A stretch of DNA of 16,486 bases from Chromatiales bacterium (GTDB lineage Bacteria; Pseudomonadota; Gammaproteobacteria; Chromatiales; Chromatiaceae). Below are positions 8,342 to 15,656 of this stretch, in pieces. The notes under the pieces were generated by a model. That model was not told the origin of the DNA and did no database searches. It saw only the letters and a list, made by a program, of their open reading frames with translations. The DNA lies in the NCBI GenBank assembly GCA_024639625.1, contig JAHEIA010000008.1, positions 1 to 16,486 of the forward strand, written 5' to 3'. The translations under genes and the position numbers were made by a program. Every line of letters starts with the position of its first letter. The stretch's first letter is position 1.

Positions 8342-9418
8342 TCAGAGATGGTTCTGCTGCACGAAAAGCTGAATCTCGTGCGCCGCGGCTGCGGGGTCTT
8401 CGGCATGCAGCTGCAAAATCGCGCTAGCAACTGCGGACCAGTGGCGCGCACCTTCGGCAGCGACCGCCAACATGGGCTCCTCCGCTGCTTGCGCCTGCCA
8501 CGCCTGGTACGCCTTACCCAACGCGGGAAAGATCTGTTTGCGCATATGGGTGAGGTTCCCCATGAAAAAATGGATACTTGCGCTGCGTCCTTCGCGCAGG
8601 AGTCGAGGTAACGTAACAGAGCAGTCAGCCCAATGGTCGCGTACCGCACGGGCGGCCAGCTCCGCGGGCGTAGCGCTGAGATCCAACAACATCCGGTTCC
8701 AAGCGCCGCCCAATAAATGCCCGCATGCGAACTCCCCGCGCTCGTGCAAAACCACGCTCGCAAGTTCCTGCTCGGTCATCTCGTCGAGCGACGTCTCGAG
8801 CTCGCTCTCGAATCGATAGCAGGACAGCGCCCTGCCCAACGCGTTGTCCGGCCGCGACCAGCGCCAGGTTTCGAGCTTTTCCCAGAGCATGCGACGCAGA
8901 GATTCGCGCCTGACGAAAATGATGTCTTCCCGCGTCATGGCTGGCGGCGCCGTAAGGTCACGCGCGTACTCGCGCCCGGAGACGAATACAGAAAACCCGT
9001 CGAACTCGTTCTTGCGTTCGAGGGCGGCCAGACAGAAGTGGGGCTTAGCGTTGTGGCCCAATCCACCGCTATAGACAAGCCCGTACGCCGAAAGGGCCTG
9101 ATTCACCCCCTGCACGTCGAACGGGTCATAGGGATCGCCGTCAATGGAGAGCGGTTCAAAATCCGACTCCTCGAGCCTGCCCCATAACTCCTCCCGCCGG
9201 CTCAACCACTCGCCCAGGTCTTGTCTCGGCAGCTGGGCTTCGAAAGGCAATCCCCTTTCCCAGCGGTAGTACTCGCGCATCTTCATCAAATAGGTACAGA
9301 GGGTGTATTCTTTTCCATGCCTGGCGTCGGATACGTTGCAGTTTTTCTGCACCGTCTCTGCCAGCATCGAAATACGATCGGTCACTGAATCTAGTCTCCG
9401 GCGTTGCAAGGAAGCCAT
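8342..9418 (-). CDS. Conserved-looking hypothetical protein, 358 aa
   Basis: Not recognised. Soluble, mostly helical by composition, with no signal peptide or membrane segment. The N-terminal part has TLCTYLMKMREYYRWERG (about 39-56). A Gly-rich stretch YSGGLGHNAKPHF (116-128) is followed by a strand FDGFSVFVSGREY (139-151). The C-terminal half contains LHERGEFACGHLLG (224-237) with H225, E226, E229 and H234, then H262, H283 and H291, a spacing that could hold a metal but is not a named motif. The start is uncertain: ATG 9418 touches a GAGGA with no spacing, whereas TTG 9409 or GTG 9385 (GGAG 10 bases upstream) would be better spaced. Codon use matches its neighbours. It probably heads a unit with the oxygenase and receiver-like genes. 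Confidence 0.75.
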   Translation of the reverse strand: MASLQRRRLDSVTDRISMLAETVQKNCNVSDARHGKEYTLCTYLMKMREYYRWERGLPFEAQLPRQDLGEWLSRREELWGRLEESDFEPLSIDGDPYDPFDVQGVNQALSAYGLVYSGGLGHNAKPHFCLAALERKNEFDGFSVFVSGREYARDLTAPPAMTREDIIFVRRESLRRMLWEKLETWRWSRPDNALGRALSCYRFESELETSLDEMTEQELASVVLHERGEFACGHLLGGAWNRMLLDLSATPAELAARAVRDHWADCSVTLPRLLREGRSASIHFFMGNLTHMRKQIFPALGKAYQAWQAQAAEEPMLAVAAEGARHWSAVASAILQLHAEDPAAAAHEIQLFVQQNHL

Positions 9419-9429
9419 TCCTCAGTAAA

Positions 9430-9457
9430 ATACTACGGTATTGGGTGCGTGTCACGC
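9430..9457. promoter_or_regulatory. Palindromes in a divergent promoter region
   Basis: The 115-base gap between divergent starts (9418 and 9534) contains GCGTG-T-CACGC (9447-9457), a perfect 5-bp inverted repeat with a 1-base centre, and ATAC-TACG-GTAT (9430-9441). AT-rich TAAAATAC around 9426-9433 is the only -10-like sequence and reads on either strand. A shared operator is possible; the binding protein is unknown. Confidence 0.3.
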
Positions 9458-9533
9458 CCCTTCTGCTGCAGCCGGGCCGCGGCGCCTTGCTCGGCGGCAG
9501 GACTTCTCTTTGTCGACATGGAGTAACCGAATT

Positions 9534-10088
9534 TTGGTCGTTCGCATCAAGAGCCACTGGCACAACGACGAGTCCGAGAGATCGGTCGACGAGATCGCCG
9601 GAGCGATCGCATTCACCGCCTGGCGGCTCGCCAAAGACAAGGCCATCAACCTGCACGGCGAGGATTTCGTCTACCAGGACGACGTTCAGCGCATGGCGGT
9701 GATCCGCGAGTACCTCTTCTTCCAGATCCAGATCCTGGACCGCATGGCCTACACGATGCTCGAACCGGGGGATCGGGCCAAACTGGTCAATCGCTCGGTG
9801 CTGCGTCTCGCGGACTACACCCAGGAGAATAGTACGGACCTCTTCGGCCCCGGGGACTACGGCAAGGATTTCATTGACGCACTTAACCGGCGGTCCAGCG
9901 ACTACGCGGAACTGGGGTTTACCGAGGACGGGCCGAGCTACCCGTTTCTACGCCATCTGGGTTATGAGATCCAAAGAATCATGGGCGACACGGAACAGAA
10001 CCGTTGGGTGATCGATCAGGTGATGGACCGAGACGGGCCCGAGGTATCCCGAAACCTGATGCGGGCGGTTCGAGACCTATTGGCTTGA
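9534..10088 (+). CDS. Hypothetical helical protein, 184 aa
   Basis: Not recognised. The likely start is TTG 9534, with GGAG at 9520-9523, giving 184 aa beginning MVVRIKSHWHNDESERS; the frame is open further upstream, but that part looks non-coding. The sequence is soluble and strongly helical, without signal peptide or membrane segment, rich in charged residues, with a Trp/His-containing N-terminus, a long amphipathic stretch around residues 40-80 (REYLFFQIQILDRMAY) and LFGPGDYGKDFIDALNRRSSDYAELGF-like composition near 100-130. It could be a partner or regulatory protein, but no function is proposed. It is divergent from the 358-aa gene, and nothing on the same strand follows within 860 bases. 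Confidence 0.75.
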   Translation: MVVRIKSHWHNDESERSVDEIAGAIAFTAWRLAKDKAINLHGEDFVYQDDVQRMAVIREYLFFQIQILDRMAYTMLEPGDRAKLVNRSVLRLADYTQENSTDLFGPGDYGKDFIDALNRRSSDYAELGFTEDGPSYPFLRHLGYEIQRIMGDTEQNRWVIDQVMDRDGPEVSRNLMRAVRDLLA

Positions 10089-10396
10089 GGTTGGCATGCC
10101 TGCCGGAGCGCCTCTGAGGGAATAGAGCCTGGCGTGGGGTTGCAGAGGCCGGGTAGAGATGGTCGCACGAACCCTGCTGGCTGCAAGCGATGCGGGGAGG
10201 GAAGCGTTAGCGTCTTCAGGTATGCGCTGTTGGACGCAGCGCCAGTCCTGCTCCGCAACAAGATCGATTCCCTGCTCGCTACGGCAAAAGCGCTGCAGTC
10301 TGGCGCCGGCCGGATAGGAATGGGGAAGGATGCGGAAAACGAGGCGGATGCGAAACCGCCTCTCTCCGGATCCCGTAGCGGCGGTGAATTGGGCTT
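10089..10396. other. Gene-free stretch between convergent genes
   Basis: These 308 bases separate the 9534-10088 gene (plus) from the 10397-10591 gene (minus). The only supported element is the intrinsic-terminator-like hairpin at 10335-10362 for the minus-strand gene. CCTCTG near 10112-10117 and CAGAGG near 10143-10148 form a loose inverted repeat. No gene or RNA was recognised. Confidence 0.5.
10335..10362 (-). terminator. Intrinsic terminator of the 64-aa gene
   Basis: Read in the minus direction, GAGGCGG (10362-10356) and CCGCCTC (10347-10341) form a perfect 7-bp stem with an 8-base loop, followed by GTTTTCC. The T-run is short but the stem is GC-rich. It lies 35 bases after the stop of the small gene. 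Confidence 0.55.
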
Positions 10397-10591
10397 CTAT
10401 TTTGCCCAGTTACCGAAATTTGCCGTGCTCTTTTCTTCGCCATCCGTGTAGCCGGCGTCGTAAGCCTCGGTGACACGCTGCTCCTCGCGCTTCGGATTCA
10501 TTAGGTAACCGGCTTGCCAACCCTGGATGTACTCTTCATCTACACCCAATTGCTCCATCTGGGTCACGGCGTCGTAGTAGGTCTGATCCAT
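10397..10591 (-). CDS. Small acidic protein, 64 aa
   Basis: Function unknown. ATG 10591 is preceded by GGAG at 8 bases, a good ribosome binding site that fixes the start inside a longer open frame. The product begins MDQTYYDAVTQMEQLGVDEE and continues with YIQGWQAGYLMNPKREEQRV and EAYDAGYTDGEEKS. It is Tyr- and Glu/Asp-rich, has no cysteine, no signal peptide and no membrane segment, and the two AGY-containing segments suggest a short repeated helix motif. A downstream terminator and upstream gene-free DNA make it a free-standing gene rather than a shadow. It is divergent from the AAA+ ATPase gene, 364 bases away, which hints at but does not prove a functional link. Confidence 0.75.
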   Translation of the reverse strand: MDQTYYDAVTQMEQLGVDEEYIQGWQAGYLMNPKREEQRVTEAYDAGYTDGEEKSTANFGNWAK

Positions 10592-10955
10592 AATTGTGTC
10601 TCCGAGTCTAACCACCAAATCAATTTTGGAATTCTCACATAACACGGCTCTACGCAGCAAGCAGCGGAACCAAGCCTGCGCTTCCGACTCCAGCCCCAGG
10701 ATGCGGTCGATCCCGGGGCATGACGAGGTCGAGTAGCTTCGCGGGGCGTTAGAATACTTGGTTTTTCTAATGCATGCCACCATAACGTAACTGTGGTGAA
10801 CACAAAAAGCTGTACAAGCACACCCCCCTCGAGAAACGAATCCAGCGAACCGACGGGGGCCGCGTGCGTTGGACGTCGGGCAACTGGCATACTATGGCCT
10901 GCTGCCCGGTCCCAGCTTCGCCTTTTCCCTGGATTTTCGGAGTTACGTCTCAGCA
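10592..10955. promoter_or_regulatory. Divergent intergenic region with inverted repeat
   Basis: These 364 bases separate the small acidic gene from the AAA+ gene. TTAGAA (10749-10754) and TTCTAA (10765-10770) form a 6-10-6 inverted repeat in an AT-rich island within GC-rich DNA, the best operator candidate. A weak plus-strand promoter candidate is TTGGAC (10869-10874) with TACTAT (10890-10895) at 15-base spacing. The frame of the ATPase stays open to 10869, but the protein-like part starts at 10956. Confidence 0.4.
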
Positions 10956-12002
10956 ATGCGCCCTAGCCAGATCCTGACCGTCCTGGAGCAAGAGTTCCTC
11001 AGCACCCAAAGCGGCCATCACACCCCGGTCATGCTTTGGGGGCCGCCTGGCGTCGGCAAGTCGCAGATGGTGGCGCAGATCGCGGCCCGGCATGCTGCCC
11101 AGGTCATCGACGTACGGCTGTCACAGATGGAGCCCAGCGATCTGCGCGGCATCCCGTTTCGCGTCGGGGATCTCGTCGAATGGGCCGTCCCGGCGATGTT
11201 GCCCGACGCCGCCCGGCACGGGTCCGAGGGCATCCTGTTCCTGGACGAGGTTACCTCTGCCCCTCCAGCGGTTTCGGCGGCCGCCTACCAGTTGATCCTG
11301 GACCGCCGGCTCGGGGCCTACGAGGTCCCCGCCGGGTGGGCGATCTTTGCTGCCGGCAATCGTCAGGGCGATCGCGGTGTCGTGTACACCATGCCAGCGC
11401 CGCTCGCTAACCGGTTCTCCCATTTCGAGGTGGAAACCCATCTCGATGATTGGGTGGCGTGGGCCTATCGGAATCAGATCGACGAAAGAATCATCGCCTT
11501 CCTTCGATTCCGCCCCGAACTCCTGTTCGATTTCGATCCGGCCCATAATCCGGTCGCCTTCGCCTCCCCCCGATCCTGGGAATTCGCCCACCGTGCGTTG
11601 CAGAAGTTCGAAGGTCACGCCGATCTGCTGCAAGGGGCGCTGCAGGCGTGCGTAGGACCAGCCGCGGGCGTCGAGGTTCACGCCTTCGTCAACAGCCTGG
11701 ATCAGATGCCCGACCTCGACGCCATTCTGCGCGGCGAGGAGGTGGCGGCCCCACAGGAAATCGACTTACAGTATGCGGTCGCAGCGGCCCTGGTCGGCAG
11801 GGCGATCCGGGCTGCCGACAGTGCGGAAGGTCCCGTCACGCTCGGCCATATCCTGGGCTACGCGCAGCGCTTCCCGCAACGCGAGATGGGAGTCATGATG
11901 GTATCCGATCTGCATCGCGCCGTCGGCCAGGCGATCTTCGAGGTACCTCAGTTCGCGGACTGGGCGCAAGCCATCTCCGACGTCATTTTGTACGAACACT
12001 GA
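10956..12002 (+). CDS. MoxR-type AAA+ ATPase
   Basis: ATP-driven remodelling enzyme; MoxR-group members usually act with a VWA-domain partner to activate or insert metal or cofactor into target enzymes. From ATG 10956 (CGGAG 13 bases upstream, a long spacing) it is 348 aa. Walker A is GPPGVGKS (29-36) and Walker B ILFLDE (93-98, D97 E98). Sensor 1 is N135 in FAAGN, and ANRF with R153 is in the position of an arginine finger. The C-terminal helical lid extends to about 340. The insert between Walker A and B (LSQMEPSDLRGIPF, 55-68) is typical of MoxR-like proteins. It is followed after 23 bases by the VWA-like gene, the standard pairing. The target is not identifiable from the sequence. Confidence 0.92.
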   Translation: MRPSQILTVLEQEFLSTQSGHHTPVMLWGPPGVGKSQMVAQIAARHAAQVIDVRLSQMEPSDLRGIPFRVGDLVEWAVPAMLPDAARHGSEGILFLDEVTSAPPAVSAAAYQLILDRRLGAYEVPAGWAIFAAGNRQGDRGVVYTMPAPLANRFSHFEVETHLDDWVAWAYRNQIDERIIAFLRFRPELLFDFDPAHNPVAFASPRSWEFAHRALQKFEGHADLLQGALQACVGPAAGVEVHAFVNSLDQMPDLDAILRGEEVAAPQEIDLQYAVAAALVGRAIRAADSAEGPVTLGHILGYAQRFPQREMGVMMVSDLHRAVGQAIFEVPQFADWAQAISDVILYEH

Positions 12003-12025
12003 GCGCGTGATGCAAAGGCGAGACC

Positions 12026-13330
12026 GTGCCCGAACGTAGCGCAATCGAGACCAAACTTGCGGCCGCCCGAACCCGGCTCATTCTGGACAAGCCGTTTCTC
12101 GGAGCGCTGGTGCTGCGCCTGCCGATCGAGGCAGCCGATAGCGGCTGGTGTCCGACGACGGCTACCGACGCCCGGAAATTCTATTACAACGCGGAGTATA
12201 TCGAGCAGCTGAGCATCGAAGAGACGCAATTTATGCTTGCCCACGAGGCGCTGCACTGCGCCCTTTCTCACTTCGCGCGGCGCCAGCACCGAACGCAACA
12301 TCGCTGGGATCTGGCGTGCGACTTCGCGATCAATCCGCTGCTGGTGGACGACGGACTCAAACCACCACCCAATGCGCTCCTGATGGCGGAATATAAAGGC
12401 CTGACAGCGGAGGAGATCTACCCGCTGATCGACGACGATGACGACAGCGAAACCCTGGACAGGCATGCCTACGACCGAGACCCGCAAAGCCAAACGCAGG
12501 ACTCGGGCCGCCGCGAGCATGATCTGCAGGCTGCCGATCGAGATCCCCAGGACCCACAACCGTCGCCGAAGAACCGGGAACAAGGCGGACCCAGTCCGCG
12601 AAGCCGTGGCGGCGGAGAGACCGAAGCGACACCGCGTGCGCAAACCGATTCCGAGGCAAGGTCGGGCGCCACCCCCGAACCCGAGCCGTTGAGCCCCGGC
12701 GAACGCGAAACGCTGAGCATTCAGTGGCAGCAGCGCATGGCTGGTGCCGCGCAGCAGGCGATGCAAGCGGGCAAGCTCAGCGGCGCCCTGGCACGCATGA
12801 TCGAACACCTGCTGCAACCACAGCTTCCATGGCGGATGCTGCTGGCGCGCTACATGACCGCCCTCGCCAGGGACGACTACACCTATATGCGCCCCTCCCG
12901 GCGCGAGGGCGCTTATATCCTGCCGAGTCTGCGCAGTACGCAGATCGACGTGGTGGTGGCCGTCGACACCAGCGGCTCGATCAAGAAGCGGGAGATCGCC
13001 GAGTTCCTTTCCGAGATCGACGCCATCAAAGGCCAGATGCGCGCCCGCATCACGCTTCTTGCCTGTGACTCCGAGTTGGCAGAGGGTTCTCCCTGGGTGT
13101 TCGAACCCTGGGAGGAATTCAAGCTACCGGCAACGATCACAGGGGGCGGCGGCACAGATTTCAGGCCGGTATACCATTGGATTGACCGGCACGGAGTGCG
13201 GCCGGAACTGCTCGTGTACTTTACCGACGCAGAGGGCCCCTGCCCCGAGCAGGAACCTGCCTACCCGGTAATCTGGTTGGTGAAAGGGAAGGAAAAGGTA
13301 CCCTGGGGACAGCGGATTCAATTAAACTAG
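12026..13330 (+). CDS. Metallopeptidase-like plus VWA-like domain protein (DUF2201 type)
   Basis: Partner of the AAA+ ATPase. The GTG 12026 start is the only one in a frame opened by a TGA at 12008; AAGGCGAG precedes it. The 434 aa fall into three parts. Residues 1-135 are a putative metallopeptidase domain with HEALH (73-77) and the conserved WDLACDFAIN (94-103). Residues about 136-230 are a hydrophilic linker of low complexity (Asp, Gln, Pro, Arg, Glu; DDDDD at 136-140). Residues about 300-434 are a VWA-like domain with a complete MIDAS metal site: DTSGS (314-318), T377 in GGTDF and D401 in FTDAEG. In known MoxR/VWA pairs the VWA protein binds the substrate enzyme. Whether HEALH is catalytic here is unknown. 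It ends at a strong terminator, so the pair forms a two-gene operon. Confidence 0.9.
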   Translation: MPERSAIETKLAAARTRLILDKPFLGALVLRLPIEAADSGWCPTTATDARKFYYNAEYIEQLSIEETQFMLAHEALHCALSHFARRQHRTQHRWDLACDFAINPLLVDDGLKPPPNALLMAEYKGLTAEEIYPLIDDDDDSETLDRHAYDRDPQSQTQDSGRREHDLQAADRDPQDPQPSPKNREQGGPSPRSRGGGETEATPRAQTDSEARSGATPEPEPLSPGERETLSIQWQQRMAGAAQQAMQAGKLSGALARMIEHLLQPQLPWRMLLARYMTALARDDYTYMRPSRREGAYILPSLRSTQIDVVVAVDTSGSIKKREIAEFLSEIDAIKGQMRARITLLACDSELAEGSPWVFEPWEEFKLPATITGGGGTDFRPVYHWIDRHGVRPELLVYFTDAEGPCPEQEPAYPVIWLVKGKEKVPWGQRIQLN

Positions 13331-13337
13331 TCGTTTC

Positions 13338-13384
13338 AATTCGCCTCCTGCTAGGCTCCGTACGGGAGGGGAATTTCTATTTTT
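13338..13384 (+). terminator. Intrinsic terminator after the AAA+/VWA operon
   Basis: AATTCGCCTCC (13338-13348) pairs with GGAGGGGAATT (13365-13375) with one internal G-G mismatch, around a loop of about 16 bases, and runs into TTCTATTTTT (13375-13384). It lies 8 bases past the VWA gene stop and separates that operon from bepA. Confidence 0.75.
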
Positions 13385-13423
13385 GTTCGGGCCTCTCAAC
13401 CGGAACGCCATTAACCGTACCGC

Positions 13424-14974
13424 ATGACCTTCCCGAGTAAAATCGTCGCCCTGTCCCTAGCGTTCGTCGCTGCAACCGGCGGCGATACCACGGTCAGCGC
13501 CGACGAACTTCGCGTCGGCAAGGATTCCCAGCAGGCGCCGAATAGCGCGCCATCGACGGCGCCCCCATCCCCAATCGCAGCCCCCCAGGAGCGCTTGCTG
13601 CTGCCCGAAATCGGCGGCCCGGCCGGCAATCTTATGACGCCGGTGGAAGAGCGGCGCCTCGGGCAGGCGTTCATGCGCAGCGTGCGCAGTTCCGTGCACG
13701 TGATCGAAGAGCCGTTGATGGCCGAATATATTCAAGACCTGGGCGCCCGACTGACCGAAAACGTACCGGGTGGGCGCAGCTTCACGTTCTTCCTGGTCAA
13801 GGATCCGACCGTGAATGCGTTCGCCGGGCCCGGCGGATACATCGGCATCCATACCGGACTTATCCTAGCAACCGAATCGGAGAGTGAACTTGCCTCGGTG
13901 ATGGCCCACGAGATCGCCCACGTCACCCAGAACCACCTGTTTCGGGCTTTCGACGAGTACACCCGAATGAGCGGTCCTGCGGCCTTGGCCATGCTGGGAG
14001 CACTGGTTCTCGGCTCTGTCTCGGGCCAGGCGGCAGCCGCCGCGATCGCTGGAATCCAGGCCGGGATGGTGCAGGCGCAGGTCAACTTCACACGAGCAAA
14101 CGAGGAAGAAGCGGATCGCGAAGGGATCAAGCTGTTGGCTGCCTCGGGATACGACCCACGCGCCATGCCTGTGTTCTTCGAGCGTATGGGGCGCGCAACC
14201 CGCTTGTACGACTCGAACGTCCCCGAATTTCTGCGCACCCATCCGGTTACGCCCAACCGCATCGCCGACTCCAGGGGGCGAGCGGAAGCCCACCCCTACC
14301 GCCAGCCGGCCACGGACGCAAGATATTTCCTCATCCGCGCTCGCGTGCGCTTGGATAGCTTCAAACACGCCCACGAGGCGGAAACCCATTTTCGCCAGAC
14401 CTTGGAGGACGGCCGCTACCGAGATGAGGACGCCCAGCGCTACGGCTACGCCTTGGCGCTGGCAGCCAACCGGAAATACGCGGCAGCGCGCTCCGAAATC
14501 GACAAGCTGCTGCGCAAGGAACCACTCTCTCCTGCATACCTGATCGCCAGTGCGCGAATCGACAATGCCGCCGGGCATGCGTCAGATGCCGTGAACGAGT
14601 TGGATGCGGCTTCACGGTTGATCCCGGGCAACTACCCTCTCGCGATGGAATATGCGGAGCTGCTTCTCGAGGTAGGCAAACCGGAGAAGGCGAAACTCGT
14701 TCTCTTGGAGCAGATGCAGCTAAGCCGTGTCGAGGACATCAATCTCTACCGGCTGCTTGCCCGCGTGCACGCCGCTTTGGGCGAACAAGGGGAGGCAAAC
14801 CGGTACCAGGCGGAGTACTACTTCGCGGTCGGTCAGCTGGAAGCGGCGGTGCGCCAGCTTGAAATTGCGTTGCGCCAACCAGATCTTTCGTTCTACGAGA
14901 GTGCGAAGTTGGCCGCTCGGTTGCAGCAAATGAGATACGAGAGGGAGTTGGAGGAGGAATCGGAGAATCGGTAA
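13424..14974 (+). CDS. bepA: Periplasmic M48 metalloprotease with TPR domain (BepA family)
   Basis: Periplasmic zinc protease and chaperone of outer-membrane assembly; relatives degrade stalled LptD and BamA-associated substrates. The 516-aa product starts with a cleavable signal (hydrophobic core 7-18, likely cut after VSA at about residue 26) and a Pro/Ala/Ser-rich linker to about 55. The M48 domain has HEIAH (162-166) with E163 catalytic and E229 in NEEEADREG as third zinc ligand. H273 in RTHPVTPNRI matches the conserved regulatory His near the active site of BepA. A hydrophobic Ala/Gly-rich segment at 184-220 is the membrane-facing lid of the family. Tetratricopeptide-like helices fill 300-510. 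ATG 13424 has no clear ribosome binding site. It stands alone after the terminator at 13338-13384. Confidence 0.93.
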   Translation: MTFPSKIVALSLAFVAATGGDTTVSADELRVGKDSQQAPNSAPSTAPPSPIAAPQERLLLPEIGGPAGNLMTPVEERRLGQAFMRSVRSSVHVIEEPLMAEYIQDLGARLTENVPGGRSFTFFLVKDPTVNAFAGPGGYIGIHTGLILATESESELASVMAHEIAHVTQNHLFRAFDEYTRMSGPAALAMLGALVLGSVSGQAAAAAIAGIQAGMVQAQVNFTRANEEEADREGIKLLAASGYDPRAMPVFFERMGRATRLYDSNVPEFLRTHPVTPNRIADSRGRAEAHPYRQPATDARYFLIRARVRLDSFKHAHEAETHFRQTLEDGRYRDEDAQRYGYALALAANRKYAAARSEIDKLLRKEPLSPAYLIASARIDNAAGHASDAVNELDAASRLIPGNYPLAMEYAELLLEVGKPEKAKLVLLEQMQLSRVEDINLYRLLARVHAALGEQGEANRYQAEYYFAVGQLEAAVRQLEIALRQPDLSFYESAKLAARLQQMRYERELEEESENR

Positions 14975-15000
14975 TGCCGCCGGTTGCCGCGAACCGGGCA
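14975..15000 (+). other. Hairpin directly after bepA
   Basis: CCGGTT (14980-14985) pairs with AACCGG (14992-14997) around a 6-base loop, and TGC/GCA can extend the stem across a 2-base bulge. It begins just past the stop codon but has no T-tract, so it may be a 3'-end stability hairpin rather than a terminator. Confidence 0.4.
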
Positions 15001-15087
15001 TCAGAGCATTACCCGCCAAATCGAGTTCGCGGCAACGCAGCCCGGTTTACGCGCAAATGGCGACCGGACGCCGGAGAAGAGAGAATC

Positions 15088-15115
15088 TTGCGCTCGCCGG
15101 CGCATCGGTTATGCT
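15088..15115 (+). promoter_or_regulatory. Candidate sox promoter
   Basis: TTGCGC (15088-15093) is followed after 16 bases by TATGCT (15110-15115, 4 of 6). The start would leave a leader of about 130 bases before soxX that contains the 15160-15176 inverted repeat. Only moderate matches, so a candidate. Confidence 0.3.
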
Positions 15116-15144
15116 ATGCAGCTGCGTAAGGCGGTTGCCTGTTA

Positions 15145-15179
15145 CCCGGACAGCTATAAGGAAAACTAACTTTTCCGGG
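15145..15179. promoter_or_regulatory. Nested inverted repeat upstream of soxX
   Basis: GGAAAA (15160-15165) and TTTTCC (15171-15176) form a perfect 6-bp repeat around CTAAC. CCCGG at 15145-15149 can alternatively pair with CCGGG at 15175-15179. The site sits about 80 bases before the soxX start, a reasonable place for an operator or leader hairpin. No known consensus was matched. Confidence 0.35.
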
Positions 15180-15253
15180 AATAGAGAGAGCTGTTGCATC
15201 GTCTTACGCTAGGCACAGACCATTTTTCAAACTAGATCGTTGAGGAGGAGGAT

Positions 15254-15625
15254 ATGCGGAATTTTCCCGTTCTTGCCGCTAAAGCTGCCTCGGTTGCGGT
15301 GCTGCTGGGCGCCATCGGCATCTTGCCCGCCGTGGCACAGGCAGCCGATACCGATTTGGTCAAGCAGGGCAAGGAACTCGCTTTCGACCGCAAGCTGGGC
15401 AACTGCCTGGCCTGCCATCAGATCGAGGACGGCGTCAGCCCGGGCGATATCGGCCCGCCCCTGTTCGCCATGAAGGCGCGCTTTCCGAACAAAAGCGATC
15501 TGCGCGCGCAACTCTGGAACCCGACGAAGAGCAACCCGGAGAGCCGGATGCCGCCCTTCGGCGAGTATGAAATTTTGAGCGCAGACCAAGTAGACGCCAT
15601 CGTCGAGTACCTGTACACCCTCTAA
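15254..15625 (+). CDS. soxX: SoxX, c-type cytochrome subunit of SoxXA
   Basis: Small monohaem subunit of the periplasmic SoxXA complex, which oxidatively joins thiosulfate to the SoxY cysteine and passes electrons to the cytochrome pool. It is 123 aa with a Sec signal peptide (hydrophobic 11-28, cut expected after AQA at residue 30). The single haem motif is C51-LA-C54-H55, with M99 in SRMPPFG as the likely sixth ligand. GDIGPPLF (64-71) and the C-terminal LSADQVDAIVEYLYTL helix are typical of SoxX. ATG 15254 has a very strong GAGGAGGAGG just upstream. It is the first gene of a soxXYZ run, with soxY 31 bases on. soxA and soxB are expected beyond the right edge but not seen. Confidence 0.94.
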   Translation: MRNFPVLAAKAASVAVLLGAIGILPAVAQAADTDLVKQGKELAFDRKLGNCLACHQIEDGVSPGDIGPPLFAMKARFPNKSDLRAQLWNPTKSNPESRMPPFGEYEILSADQVDAIVEYLYTL

Positions 15626-15656
15626 ACGGCAACACTCTGAAATCAGGAGATCACGC

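Noticed and set aside
10340..10407. GGGC-N9-GCCC hairpin at the end of the 64-aa gene as an extra terminator
   Set aside because: The stem is only 4-5 bp and lies inside the coding sequence; the downstream 7-bp hairpin with a T-run is a better terminator.
10134..10451. Plus-strand open frame of 105 codons between the 184-aa and 64-aa genes
   Set aside because: Low-complexity translation with no motif. It overlaps the terminator and the end of the 64-aa gene, which has better ribosome binding site support.
10592..10783. Upstream extension of the 64-aa gene frame to 128 codons
   Set aside because: The extension has no ribosome binding site and a composition unlike the acidic core. ATG 10591 has GGAG at ideal spacing.
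14984..15169. 61-codon plus-strand frame between bepA and soxX
   Set aside because: It starts inside the post-bepA hairpin, has no ribosome binding site and overlaps the candidate sox promoter and inverted repeat.
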